Source: Macrostomum hystrix (Eukaryota > Platyhelminthes > Macrostomidae). From it: DNA of 64,000 nucleotides. The stretch lies in contig CATNEN010000031.1 in assembly GCA_950097015.1 (NCBI GenBank), positions 1-64,000 of the forward strand, read 5' to 3'. A program made the translations under genes and the position numbers. Below, in pieces: positions 13,301-26,563 of the stretch (positions are counted from its first letter, which is position 1; each line of letters opens with the position of its first letter). The notes below the pieces were generated by a model, which was given only the letters and a program-made list of their open reading frames with translations, searched no databases and was not told the origin of the DNA.

Positions 13301-16300
13301 AAACAGGCTTTCACAGGTCTAGCTTCTTGCTTGACAATGAAGAGTTTTAAGAACAATTAAAGCACCTTTTACGCGCTCAAGAACAGCTTGGCAAGTGCTG
13401 CTTGCAAGGAGTGCGTTTCGCTGCTAATTCAGCACAGAGTATTGGCGCTGATGGCAATTTGCTGGATTGAAAAATGTGTTTAACATTACCAGCACTCACA
13501 GTGTGCAGGAAGATGGCAATGCAGGGCCGACATCGAGCTTGCGCTACACATAAGTTCCAGCTAGCTTTTCTCATGAATCGTAGTTTGCTGCTTTATTAGC
13601 ACGTAATACAGGCTTTCACAGGTCTAGCTTCTTGCTTGACAATGAAGAGTTTTAAGAACAATTAAAGCACCTTTTACGCGCTGAAGAACAGCTTGGCGCG
13701 TGCTGCTTGCAAGGAGTGCGTTTCGCTACTAATTCAGCACAGAGTATTGGCGCTGATGGCAATTTGCTGGATTGAAAAAAGCCTTCACGTTTACCAACAC
13801 TCACAGTGTGCAGTGCAGGGTGCAGTGCAGATGGCAATGCAGGAAAAACATCGAAGTGTGCGCTGTATATAAGTTCCGGCTAGCTTTTCTCATAAATCGT
13901 AGTTACTTGCTAAATAAGCACTTGATACAGGCTTTCACAGGTCTAGCTTCTTGCTTGACAATGAAGAGTTTTAAGAACAATTAAAGCACCTTTTACGCGC
14001 TGAAGAACAGCTTGGCGCGTGCTGCTTGCAAGGAGTGCGTTACGCTGCTCATTCAGCACAGAGTATTGGCGCTGATGGCAATTTGCTGGATTGAAAACAG
14101 CCTTCACGTTTACCAACACTCACAGTGTGCAGTGCAGGGTGCAGTGCAGATGGCAATGCAGGAAAAACATCGAAGTGTGCGCTGTATATAAGTTCCAGCT
14201 AGCTTTTCTCATGAATCGTAGTATGTTGCTAAAGAAGCACTTAAAACTGGCTTTCACAGGTCTAGCTTCTTGCTTGATAATGTAGATTTTTAAGAACAAT
14301 TAAAGCACATTTTACGTGCTCAAGAACAGCTTGGCAAGTGCTGCTTGCAAGGAGTGCGTTTCGCTACTAATTCAGCACAGAGTATTGGCGCTGATGGCAA
14401 TTTGCTGGATTGAAAAATGTGTTTAACATTACCAGCACTCACAGTGTGCAGGAAGATGGCAATGCAGGGCCGACATCGAGCTTGCGCTACACATAAGTTC
14501 CAGCTAGCTTTTCTCATGAATCGTAGTTTGCTGCTTTATTAGCACTTAATACAGGCTTTCACAGGTCTAGCTTCTTGCTTGACAATGAAGAGTTTTAAGA
14601 ACAATTAAAGCACCTTTTACGCGCTGAAGAACAGCTTGGCGCGTGCTGCTTGCAAGGAGTGCGTTACGCTACTAATTCAGCACAGAGTATTGGCGCTGAT
14701 GGCAATTTGCTGGATTGAAAAAAGCCTTCACGTTTACCAACACTCACAGTGTGCAGTGCAGTGTGCAGTGCAGATGGCAATGCAGGAAAAACATCGAAGT
14801 GTGCGCTGTATATAAGTTCCAGCTAGCTTTTCTCATGAATCGTAGTTATGCTTGCTAAATAAGCACTTAAACAGGCTTTCACAGGTCTAGCTTCTTGCTT
14901 GACAATGAAGAGTTTTAAGAACAATTAAAGCACCTTTTACGCGCTGAAGAACAGCTTGGCGCGTGCTGCTTGCAAGGAGTGCGTTACGCTACTAATTCAG
15001 CACAGAGTATTGGCGCTGATGGCAATTTGCTGGATTGAAAAAAGCCTTCACGTTTACCAACACTCACAGTGTGCAGTGCAGTGTGCAGTGCAGATGGCAA
15101 TGCAGGAAAAACATCGAAGTGTGCGCTGTATATAAGTTCCGGCTAGCTTTTCTCATAAATCGTAGTTACTTGCTAAATAAGCACTTGAAACAGGCTTTCA
15201 CAGGTCTAGCTTCTTGCTTGACAATGAAGAGTTTTAAGAACAATTAAAGCACCTTTTACGCGCTGAAGAACAGCTTGGCGCGTGCTGCTTGCAAGGAGTG
15301 CGTTACGCTGCTCATTCAGCACAGAGTATTGGCGCTGATGGCAATTTGCTGGATTGAAAAAAGCCTTCACGTTTACCAACACTCACAGTGTGCAGTGCAG
15401 GGTGCAGTGCAGATGGCAATGCAGGAAAAACATCGAAGTGTGCGCTGTATATAAGTTCCAGCTAGCTTTTCTCATGAATCGTAGTATGTTGCTAAAGAAG
15501 CACTTAAAACTGGCTTTCACAGGTCTAGCTTCTTGCTTGATAATGTAGATTTTTAAGAACAATTAAAGCACATTTTACGCGCTCAAGAACAGCTTGGCAA
15601 GTGCTGCTTGCAAGGAGTGCGTTTCGCTGCTAATTCAGCACAGAGTATTGGCGCTGATGGCAATTTGCTGGATTGAAAAATGTGTTTAACATTACCAGCA
15701 CTCACAGTGTGCAGGAAGATGGCAATGCAGGGCCGACATCGAGCTTGCGCTACACATAAGTTCCAGCTAGCTTTTCTCATGAATCGTAGTTTGCTGCTTT
15801 ATTAGCACGTAATACAGGCTTTCACAGGTCTAGCTTCTTGCTTGACAATGAAGAGTTTTAAGAACAATTAAAGCACCTTTTACGCGCTGAAGAACAGCTT
15901 GGCGCGTGCTGCTTGCAAGGAGTGCGTTTCGCTACTAATTCAGCACAGAGTATTGGCGCTGATGGCAATTTGCTGGATTGAAAAAAGCCTTCACGTTTAC
16001 CAACACTCACAGTGTGCAGTGCAGTGTGCAGTGCAGATGGCAATGCAGGAAAAACATCGAAGTGTGCGCTGTATATAAGTTCCGGCTAGCTTTTCTCATA
16101 AATCGTAGTTACTTGCTAAATAAGCACTTGAAACAGGCTTTCACAGGTCTAGCTTCTTGCTTGACAATGAAGAGTTTTAAGAACAATTAAAGCACCTTTT
16201 ACGCGCTGAAGAACAGCTTGGCGCGTGCTGCTTGCAAGGAGTGCGTTACGCTGCTCATTCAGCACAGAGTATTGGCGCTGATGGCAATTTGCTGGATTGA

Positions 16301-19300
16301 AAAAAGCCTTCACGTTTACCAACACTCACAGTGTGCAGTGCAGGGTGCAGTGCAGATGGCAATGCAGGAAAAACATCGAAGTGTGCGCTGTATATAAGTT
16401 CCAGCTAGCTTTTCTCATGAATCGTAGTATGTTGCTAAAGAAGCACTTAAAACTGGCTTTCACAGGTCTAGCTTCTTGCTTGATAATGTAGATTTTTAAG
16501 AACAATTAAAGCACATTTTACGCGCTCAAGAACAGCTTGGCAAGTGCTGCTTGCAAGGAGTGCGTTTCGCTGCTAATTCAGCACAGAGTATTGGCGCTGA
16601 TGGCAATTTGCTGGATTGAAAAATGTGTTTAACATTACCAGCACTCACAGTGTGCAGGAAGATGGCAATGCAGGGCTGACATCGAGCTTGCGCTACACAT
16701 AAGTTCCAGCTAGCTTTTCTCATGAATCGTAGTTTGCTGCTTTATTAGCACTTAATACAGGCTTTCACAGGTCTAGCTTCTTGCTTGACAATGAAGAGTT
16801 TTAAGAACAATTAAAGCACCTTTTACGCGCTGAAGAACAGCTTGGCGCGTGCTGCTTGCAAGGAGTGCGTTTCGCTACTAATTCAGCACAGAGTATTGGC
16901 GCTGATGGCAATTTGCTGGATTGAAAAAAGCCTTCACGTTTACCAACACTCACAGTGTGCAGTGCAGTGTGCAGTGCAGATGGCAATGCAGGAAAAACAT
17001 CGAAGTGTGCGCTGTATATAAGTTCCAGCTAGCTTTTCTCATGAATCGTAGTATGTTGCTAAATAAGCACTTAAAACTGGCTTTCACAGGTCTAGCTTCT
17101 TGCTTGACAATGAAGAGTTTTAAGAACAATTAAAGCACATTTTACGCGCTCAAGAACAGCTTGGCAAGTGCTGCTTGCAAGGAGTGCGTTTCGCTACTAA
17201 TTCAGCACAGAGTATTGGCGCTGATGGCAATTTGCTGGATTGAAAAATGTGTTTAACATTACCAGCACTCACAGTGTGCAGGAAGATGGCAATGCAGGGC
17301 CGACATCGAGCTTGCGCTACACATAAGTTCCAGCTAGCTTTTCTCATGAATCGTAGTTTGCTGCTTTATTAGCACTTAATACAGGCTTTCACAGGTCTAG
17401 CTTCTTGCTTGACAATGAAGAGTTTTAAGAACAATTAAAGCACCTTTTACGCGCTGAAGAACAGCTTGGCGCGTGCTGCTTGCAAGGAGTGCGTTTCGCT
17501 ACTAATTCAGCACAGAGTATTGGCGCTGATGGCAATTTGCTGGATTGAAAAAAGCCTTCACGTTTACCAACACTCACAGTGTGCAGTGCAGTGTGCAGTG
17601 CAGATGGCAATGCAGGAAAAACATCGAAGTGTGCGCTGTATATAAGTTCCGGCTAGCTTTTCTCATAAATCGTAGTTACTTGCTAAATAAGCACTTGATA
17701 CAGGCTTTCACAGGTCTAGCTTCTTGCTTGACAATGAAGAGTTTTAAGAACAATTAAAGCACCTTTTACGCGCTGAAGAACAGCTTGGCGCGTGCTGCTT
17801 GCAAGGAGTGCGTTACGCTGCTCATTCAGCACAGAGTATTGGCGCTGATGGCAATTTGCTGGATTGAAAAAAGCCTTCACGTTTACCAACACTCACAGTG
17901 TGCAGTGCAGGGTGCAGTGCAGATGGCAATGCAGGAAAAACATCGAAGTGTGCGCTGTATATAAGTTCCAGCTAGCTTTTCTCATGAATCGTAGTATGTT
18001 GCTAAAGAAGCACTTAAAACTGGCTTTCACAGGTCTAGCTTCTTGCTTGATAATGTAGATTTTTAAGAACAATTAAAGCACATTTTACGCGCTCAAGAAC
18101 AGCTTGGCAAGTGCTGCTTGCAAGGAGTGCGTTTCGCTGACTAATTCAGCACAGAGTATTGGCGCTGATGGCAATTTGCTGGATTGAAAAATGTGTTTAA
18201 CATTACCAGCACTCACAGTGTGCAGGAAGATGGCAATGCAGGGCCGACATCGAGCTTGCGCTACACATAAGTTCCAGCTAGCTTTTCTCATGAATCGTAG
18301 TTTGCTGCTTTATTAGCACTTAATACAGGCTTTCACAGGTCTAGCTTCTTGCTTGACAATGAAGAGTTTTAAGAACAATTAAAGCACCTTTTACGCGCTG
18401 AAGAACAGCTTGGCGCGTGCTGCTTGCAAGGAGTGCGTTTACGCTACTAATTCAGCACAGAGTATTGGCGCTGATGGCAATTTGCTGGATTGAAAAAAGC
18501 CTTCACGTTTACCAACACTCACAGTGTGCAGTGCAGTGTGCAGTGCAGATGGCAATGCAGGAAAAACATCGAAGTGTGCGCTGTATATAAGTTCCGGCTA
18601 GCTTTTCTCATAAATCGTAGTTACTTGCTAAATAAGCACTTGAAACAGGCTTTCACAGGTCTAGCTTCTTGCTTGACAATGAAGAGTTTTAAGAACAATT
18701 AAAGCACCTTTTACGCGCTGAAGAACAGCTTGGCGCGTGCTGCTTGCAAGGAGTGCGTTACGCTGCTCATTCAGCACAGAGTATTGGCGCTGATGGCAAT
18801 TTGCTGGATTGAAAAAAGCCTTCACGTTTACCAACACTCACAGTGTGCAGTGCAGGGTGCAGTGCAGATGGCAATGCAGGAAAAACATCGAAGTGTGCGC
18901 TGTATATAAGTTCCAGCTAGCTTTTCTCATGAATCGTAGTATGTTGCTAAAGAAGCACTTAAAACTGGCTTTCACAGGTCTAGCTTCTTGCTTGACAATG
19001 AAGAGTTTTAAGAACAATTAAAGCACCTTTTACGCGCTCAAGAACAGCTTGGCAAGTGCTGCTTGCAAGGAGTGCGTTTCGCTGCTAATTCAGCACAGAG
19101 TATTGGCGCTGATGGCAATTTGCTGGATTGAAAAATGTGTTTAACATTACCAGCACTCACAGTGTGCAGGAAGATGGCAATGCAGGGCCGACATCGAGCT
19201 TGCGCTACACATAAGTTCCAGCTAGCTTTTCTCATGAATCGTAGTTTGCTGCTTTATTAGCACTTAATACAGGCTTTCACAGGTCTAGCTTCTTGCTTGA

Positions 19301-19560
19301 CAATGAAGAGTTTTAAGAACAATTAAAGCACCTTTTACGCGCTGAAGAACAGCTTGGCGCGTGCTGCTTGCAAGGAGTGCGTTTCGCTACTAATTCAGCA
19401 CAGAGTATTGGCGCTGATGGCAATTTGCTGGATTGAAAAAAGCCTTCACGTTTACCAACACTCACAGTGTGCAGTGCAGTGTGCAGTGCAGATGGCAATG
19501 CAGGAAAAACATCGAAGTGTGCGCTGTATATAAGTTCCGGCTAGCTTTTCTCATAAATCG
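7380..19560. repeat. Core of the satellite with A1-A2-B trimer and A-B dimer higher-order repeats
   Basis: Spacing of the B-type marker TGTGTTTAACATTACC is about 943 bp (three monomers) or 624 bp (two monomers) through most of this stretch, with a four-monomer step near 14.4-15.7 kb. For example B units recur near 7506, 8447, 9393, 10017, 10962, 11585, 12528, 13472 and 14414. Left of about 7 kb the steps are 2, 4 or 6 monomers, and right of about 23.3 kb B units are almost absent. Unequal exchange in steps of whole monomers explains this pattern. Confidence 0.85.
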
Positions 19561-21230
19561 TAGTTTGCTGCTTTATTAGCACTTAATACAGGCTTTGACA
19601 GGTCTAGCTTCTTGCTTGACAATGAAGAGTTTTAAGAACAATTAAAGCACCCTTTACGCGCTGAAGAACAGCTTGGCGCGTGCTGCTTGCAAGGAGTGCG
19701 TTACGCTGCTCATTCAGCACAGAGTATTGGCGCTGATGGCAATTTGCTGGATTGAAAAAAGCCTTCACGTTTACCAACACTCACAGTGTGCAGTAAGATG
19801 GCAATGCAGGAAAAACATCGAAGTGTGCGCTGTATATAAGTTCCAGCTAGCTTTTCTCATGAATCGTAGTATGTTGCTAAATAAGCACTTAAAACAGGCT
19901 TTCTAGTTTCTTGCTTGTCTAGCTTCTTGCTTGACAATGAAGAGTTTTAAGAACAATTAAAGCACCTTTTACGCGCTGAAGAACAGCTTGGCGCGTGCTG
20001 CTTGCAAGGAGTGCGTTTCGCTACTAATTCAGCACAGAGTATTGGCGCTGATGGCAATTTGCTGGATTGAAAAAAGCCTTCACGTTTACCAACACTCACA
20101 GTGTGCAGTGCAGTGTGCAGTGCAGATGGCAATGCAGGAAAAACATCGAAGTGTGCGCTGTATATAAGTTCCGGCTAGCTTTTCTCATAAATCGTAGTTA
20201 CTTGCTAAATAAGCACTTGAAACAGGCTTTCACAGGTCTAGCTTCTTGCTTGACAATGAAGAGTTTTAAGAACAATTAAAGCACCTTTTACGCGCTGAAG
20301 AACAGCTTGGCGCGTGCTGCTTGCAAGGAGTGCGTTACGCTGCTCATTCAGCACAGAGTATTGGCGCTGATGGCAATTTGCTGGATTGAAAAAAGCCTTC
20401 ACGTTTACCAACACTCACAGTGTGCAGTGCAGGGTGCAGTGCAGATGGCAATGCAGGAAAAACATCGAAGTGTGCGCTGTATATAAGTTCCAGCTAGCTT
20501 TTCTCATGAATCGTAGTATGTTGCTAAAGAAGCACTTAAAACTGGCTTTCACAGGTCTAGCTTCTTGCTTGATAATGTAGATTTTTAAGAACAATTAAAG
20601 CACATTTTACGTGCTCAAGAACAGCTTGGCAAGTGCTGCTTGCAAGGACTGCGTTTCGCTACTAATTCAGCACAGAGTATTGGCGCTGATGGCAATTTGC
20701 TGGATTGAAAAATGTGTTTAACATTACCAGCACTCACAGTGTGCAGGAAGATGGCAATGCAGGGCCGACATCGAGCTTGCGCTACACATAAGTTCCAGCT
20801 AGCTTTTCTCATGAATCGTAGTTTGCTGCTTTATTAGCACTTAATACAGGCTTTCACAGGTCTAGCTTCTTGCTTGACAATGAAGAGTTTTAAGAACAAT
20901 TAAAGCACCTTTTACGCGCTGAAGAACAGCTTGGCGCGTGCTGCTTGCAAGGAGTGCGTTTACGCTACTAATTCAGCACAGAGTATTGGCGCTGATGGCA
21001 ATTTGCTGGATTGAAAAAAGCCTTCACGTTTACCAACACTCACAGTGTGCAGTGCAGTGTGCAGTGCAGATGGCAATGCAGGAAAAACATCGAAGTGTGC
21101 GCTGTATATAAGTTCCGGCTAGCTTTTCTCATAAATCGTAGTTACTTGCTAAATAAGCACTTGAAACAGGCTTTCACAGGTCTAGCTTCTTGCTTGACAA
21201 TGAAGAGTTTTAAGAACAATTAAAGCACCT
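19561..21230. repeat. Satellite block, first copy of a segmental duplication
   Basis: This block shares rare variants with 22074-23743, at an offset of about 2513 bp. In both, a type-A monomer has GCAGTAAGATGGCAATG in place of the long GTGCAG tract and a rearranged GGCTTTCTAGTTTCTTGC tail (about 19,895 and 22,408). The monomers that follow stay in register. This points to a recent multi-monomer duplication inside the array. Confidence 0.7.
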
Positions 21231-22073
21231 TTTACGCGCTGAAGAACAGCTTGGCGCGTGCTGCTTGCAAGGAGTGCGTTACGCTGCTCATTCAGCACAG
21301 AGTATTGGCGCTGATGGCAATTTGCTGGATTGAAAAAAGCCTTCACGTTTACCAACACTCACAGTGTGCAGTGCAGGGTGCAGTGCAGATGGCAATGCAG
21401 GAAAAACATCGAAGTGTGCGCTGTATATAAGTTCCAGCTAGCTTTTCTCATGAATCGTAGTATGTTGCTAAAGAAGCACTTAAAACTGGCTTTCACAGGT
21501 CTAGCTTCTTGCTTGACTAATGTAAGATTTTTAAGAACAATTAAAGCACCTTTTACGCGCTCAAGAACAGCTTGGCAAGTGCTGCTTGCAAGGAGTGCGT
21601 TTCGCTGCTAATTCAGCACAGAGTATTGGCGCTGATGGCAATTTGCTGGATTGAAAAATGTGTTTAACATTACCAGCACTCACAGTGTGCAGGAAGATGG
21701 CAATGCAGGGCCGACATCGAGCTTGCGCTACACATAAGTTCCAGCTAGCTTTTCTCATGAATCGTAGTTTGCTGCTTTATTAGCACTTAATACAGGCTTT
21801 CACAGGTCTAGCTTCTTGCTTGACAATGAAGAGTTTTAAGAACAATTAAAGCACCTTTTACGCGCTGAAGAACAGCTTGGCGCGTGCTGCTTGCAAGGAG
21901 TGCGTTACGCTGCTAATTCAGCACAGAGTATTGGCGCTGATGGCAATTTGCTGGATTGAAAAAGCCTTCACGTTTAACATACCAGCACTCACAGTGTGCA
22001 GGAAGATGGCAATGCAGGGCCGACATCGAGCTTGCGCTACACATAAGTTCCAGCTAGCTTTTCTCATGAATCG

Positions 22074-23743
22074 TAGTTTGCTGCTTTATTAGCACTTAAT
22101 ACAGGCTTTCACAGGTCTAGCTTCTTGCTTGACAATGAAGAGTTTTAAGAACAATTAAAGCACCTTTTACGCGCTGAAGAACAGCTTGGCGCGTGCTGCT
22201 TGCAAGGAGTGCGTTACGCTGCTCATTCAGCACAGAGTATTGGCGCTGATGGCAATTTGCTGGATTGAAAAAAGCCTTCACGTTTACCAACACTCACAGT
22301 GTGCAGTAAGATGGCAATGCAGGAAAAACATCGAAGTGTGCGCTGTATATAAGTTCCAGCTAGCTTTTCTCATGAATCGTAGTATGTTGCTAAATAAGCA
22401 CTTAAAACAGGCTTTCTAGTTTCTTGCTTGTCTAGCTTCTTGCTTGACAATGAAGAGTTTTAAGAACAATTAAAGCACCTATTGCGCGCTGAAGAACAGC
22501 TTGGCGCGTGCTGCTTGCAAGGAGTGCGTTTCGCTACTAATTCAGCACAGAGTATTGGCGCTGATGGCAATTTGCTGGATTGAAAAAAGCCTTCACGTTT
22601 ACCAACACTCACAGTGTGCAGTGCAGTGTGCAGTGCAGATGGCAATGCAGGAAAAACATCGAAGTGTGCGCTGTATATAAGTTCCGGCTAGCTTTTCTCA
22701 TAAATCGTAGTTACTTGCTAAATAAGCACTTGAAACAGGCTTTCACAGGTCTAGCTTCTTGCTTGACAATGAAGAGTTTTAAGAACAATTAAAGCACCTT
22801 TTACGCGCTGAAGAACAGCTTGGCGCGTGCTGCTTGCAAGGAGTGCGTTACGCTGCTCATTCAGCACAGAGTATTGGCGCTGATGGCAATTTGCTGGATT
22901 GAAAAAAGCCTTCACGTTTACCAACACTCACAGTGTGCAGTGCAGGGTGCAGTGCAGATGGCAATGCAGGAAAAACATCGAAGTGTGCGCTGTATATAAG
23001 TTCCAGCTAGCTTTTCTCATGAATCGTAGTATGTTGCTAAAGAAGCACTTAAAACTGGCTTTCACAGGTCTAGCTTCTTGCTTGATAATGTAGATTTTTA
23101 AGAACAATTAAAGCACATTTTACGTGCTCAAGAACAGCTTGGCAAGTGCTGCTTGCAAGGAGTGCGTTTCGCTGCTAATTCAGCACAGAGTATTGGCGCT
23201 GATGGCAATTTGCTGGATTGAAAAATGTGTTTAACATTACCAGCACTCACAGTGTGCAGGAAGATGGCAATGCAGGGCCGACATCGAGCTTGCGCTACAC
23301 ATAAGTTCCAGCTAGCTTTTCTCATGAATCGTAGTTTGCTGCTTTATTAGCACTTAATACAGGCTTTCACAGGTCTAGCTTCTTGCTTGACAATGAAGAG
23401 TTTTAAGAACAATTAAAGCACCTTTTACGCGCTGAAGAACAGCTTGGCGCGTGCTGCTTGCAAGGAGTGCGTTTACGCTGCTAATTCAGCACAGAGTATT
23501 GGCGCTGATGGCAATTTGCTGGATTGAAAAAAGCCTTCACGTTTACCAACACTCACAGTGTGCAGTGCAGTGTGCAGTGCAGATGGCAATGCAGGAAAAA
23601 CATCGAAGTGTGCGCTGTATATAAGTTCCGGCTAGCTTTTCTCATGAATCGTAGTTACTTGCTAAATAAGCACTTGAAACAGGCTTTCACCGGTCTAGCT
23701 TCTTGCTTGACAATGAAGAGTTTTAAGAACAATTAAAGCACTT
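22074..23743. repeat. Satellite block, second copy of a segmental duplication
   Basis: Partner of the block at 19561-21230, with the same aberrant monomer and the same monomer order. It differs at a few sites; for example CACCTATTGCGCGC near 22,477 is shared instead with a monomer near 8,647. The mixture suggests exchange or conversion after duplication. Confidence 0.7.
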
Positions 23744-26563
23744 TTTACGCGCTGAAGAACAGCTTGGCGCGTGCTGCTTGCAAGGAGTGCGTTTACGCTA
23801 CTAATTCAGCACAGAGTATTGGCGCTGATGGCAATTTGCTGGATTGAAAAAAGCCTTCACGTTTACCAACACTCACAGTGTGCAGTGCAGTGTGCAGTGC
23901 AGATGGCAATGCAGGAAAAACATCGAAGTGTGCGCTGTATATAAGTTCCGGCTAGCTTTTCTCATAAATCGTAGTTACTTGCTAAATAAGCACTTGAAAC
24001 AGGCTTTCACAGGTCTAGCTTCTTGCTTGACAATGAAGAGTTTTAAGAACAATTAAAGCACCTTTTACGCGCTGAAGAACAGCTTGGCGCGTGCTGCTTG
24101 CAAGGAGTGCGTTACGCTGCTCATTCAGCACAGAGTATTGGCGCTGATGGCAATTTGCTGGATTGAAAAAAGCCTTCACGTTTACCAACACTCACAGTGT
24201 GCAGTGCAGGGTGCAGTGCAGATGGCAATGCAGGAAAAACATCGAAGTGTGCGCTGTATATAAGTTCCAGCTAGCTTTTCTCATAGAATCGTAGTTACTT
24301 GCTAAATAAGCACTTAAACAGGCTTTCACAGGTCTAGCTTCTTGCTTGACAATGAAGAGTTTTAAGAACAATTAAAGCACCTTTTACGCGCTGAAGAACA
24401 GCTTGGCGCGTGCTGCTTGCAAGGAGTGCGTTACGCTGCTCATTCAGCACAGAGTATTGGCGCTGATGGCAATTTGCTGGATTGAAAAAAGCCTTCACGT
24501 TTACCAACACTCACAGTGTGCAGTGCAGGGTGCAGTGCAGATGGCAATGCAGGAAAAACATCGAAGTGTGCGCTGTATATAAGTTCCAGCTAGCTTTTCT
24601 CATGAATCGTAGTATGTTGCTAAAGAAGCACTTAATACTGGCTTTCACAGGTCTAGCTTCTTGCTTGACAATGAAGAGTTTTAAGAACAATTAAAGCACC
24701 TTTTACGCGCTGAAGAACAGCTTGGCGCGTGCTGCTTGCAAGGAGTGCGTTACGCTGCTAATTCAGCACAGAGTATTGGCGCTGATGGCAATTTGCTGGA
24801 TTGAAAAAAGCCTTCACGTTTACCAACACTCACAGTGTGCAGTGCAGGGTGCAGTGCAGATGGCAATGCAGGAAAAACATCGAAGTGTGCGCTGTATATA
24901 AGTTCCGGCTAGCTTTTCTCATAAATCGTAGTTACTTGCTAAATAAGCACTTGAAACAGGCTTTCACAGGTCTAGCTTCTTGCTTGACAATGAAGAGTTT
25001 TAAGAACAATTAAAGCACCTTTTACGCGCTGAAGAACAGCTTGGCGCGTGCTGCTTGCAAGGAGTGCGTTTCGCTACTAATTCAGCACAGAGTATTGGCG
25101 CTGATGGCAATTTGCTGGATTGAAAAAAGCCTTCACGTTTACCAACACTCACAGTGTGCAGTGCAGTGTGCAGTGCAGATGGCAATGCAGGAAAAACATC
25201 GAAGTGTGCGCTGTATATAAGTTCCGGCTAGCTTTTCTCATAAATCGTAGTTACTTGCTAAATAAGCACTTGAAACAGGCTTTCACAGGTCTAGCTTCTT
25301 GCTTGACAATGAAGAGTTTTAAGAACAATTAAAGCACCTTTTACGCGCTGAAGAACAGCTTGGCGCGTGCTGCTTGCAAGGAGTGCGTTACGCTGCTCAT
25401 TCAGCACAGAGTATTGGCGCTGATGGCAATTTGCTGGATTGAAAAAAGCCTTCACGTTTACCAACACTCACAGTGTGCAGTGCAGGGTGCAGTGCAGATG
25501 GCAATGCAGGAAAAACATCGAAGTGTGCGCTGTATATAAGTTCCAGCTAGCTTTTCTCATAGATCGTAGTTACTTGCTAAATAAGCACTTAAAACAGGCT
25601 TTCAAAGGTCTAGCTTCTTGCTTGACAATGAAGAGTTTTAAGAACAATTAAAGCACCTTTTACGCGCTGAAGAACAGCTTGGCAAGTGCTGCTTGCAAGG
25701 AGTGCGTTTCGCTGCTAATTCAGCACAGAGTATTGGCGCTGATGGCAATTTGCTGGATTGAAAAAAGCCTTCACGTTTACCAACACTCACAGTGTGCAGT
25801 GCAGGGTGCAGTGCAGATGGCAATGCAGGAAAAACATCGAAGTGTGCGCTGTATATAAGTTCCAGCTAGCTTTTCTCATGAATCGTAGTTATGTTGCTAA
25901 ATAAGCACTTAATACAGGCTTTCACAGGTCTAGCTTCTTGCTTGACAATGAAGAGTTTTAAGAACAATTAAAGCACCTTTTACGCGCTGAAGAACAGCTT
26001 GGCGCGTGCTGCTTGCAAGGAGTGCGTTACGCTGCTCATTCAGCACAGAGTATTGGCGCTGATGGCAATTTGCTGGATTGAAAAAAGCCTTCACGTTTAC
26101 CAACACTCACAGTGTGCAGTGCAGGTGCAGTGCAGATGGCAATGCAGGAAAAACATCGAAGTGTGCGCTGTATATAAGTTCCAGCTAGCTTTTCTCATGA
26201 ATCGTAGTATGTTGCTAAAGAAGCACTTAAAACTGGCTTTCACAGGTCTAGCTTCTTGCTTGACAATGAAGAGTTTTAAGAACAATTAAAGCACCTTTTA
26301 CGCGCTGAAGAACAGCTTGGCGCTAGCTGCTTGCAAGGAGTGCATTACGCTGCTCATTCAGCACAGAGTATTTGCGCTGATGGCAATTTGTTGGATTGAA
26401 AAATGTGTTTAACATTACCAGCACTCACAGTGTGCAGGAAGATGGCAATGCAGGGCCGACATCGAGCTTGCGCTACACATAAGTTCCAGCTAGCTTTTCT
26501 CATGAATCGTAGTTTGCTGCTTTATTAGCACTTAATACAGGCTTTCACAGGTCTAGCTTCTTA

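Larger units (their letters stand above)
1..26563. repeat. Satellite array with higher-order structure, about 84 monomers
   Basis: Every monomer carries the same landmarks, for example ATTCAGCACAGAGTATTGG and GTCTAGCTTCTTGCTTGA, recurring every 305-322 bp. Two main classes are visible. Type A has GAAAAAAGCCTTCACG, a variable GTGCAGTGCAG tract and CTGTATATAAGTTCC. Type B has GAAAAATGTGTTTAACATTA, AGGAAGATGGCAATGCAGGG and CTACACATAAGTTCC. Type A divides into A1 (CATAAATCGTAGTTACTTGC, AAGCACTTGAAACAGG) and A2 (CATGAATCGTAGTATGTTGC, AAGCACTTAAAACTGG). Many short reading frames (61-109 residues) occur on both strands, but they merely recur with the monomer and are not annotated as genes. The array starts before the window. 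Size, homogeneity and trimer organisation fit a centromeric or heterochromatic satellite; that role is inference. Confidence 0.97.

Noticed and set aside
182-26289. Dozens of 61-109 residue reading frames on both strands within the satellite
   Set aside because: They recur with the monomer, overlap on opposite strands, lack any domain or start context and reflect only monomer periodicity and homogeneity.
1-26563. Possible CRISPR-like repeat-spacer array
   Set aside because: Repeats are contiguous monomers of about 314 bp with no unique spacers, and the rest of the window has spliced eukaryotic genes.
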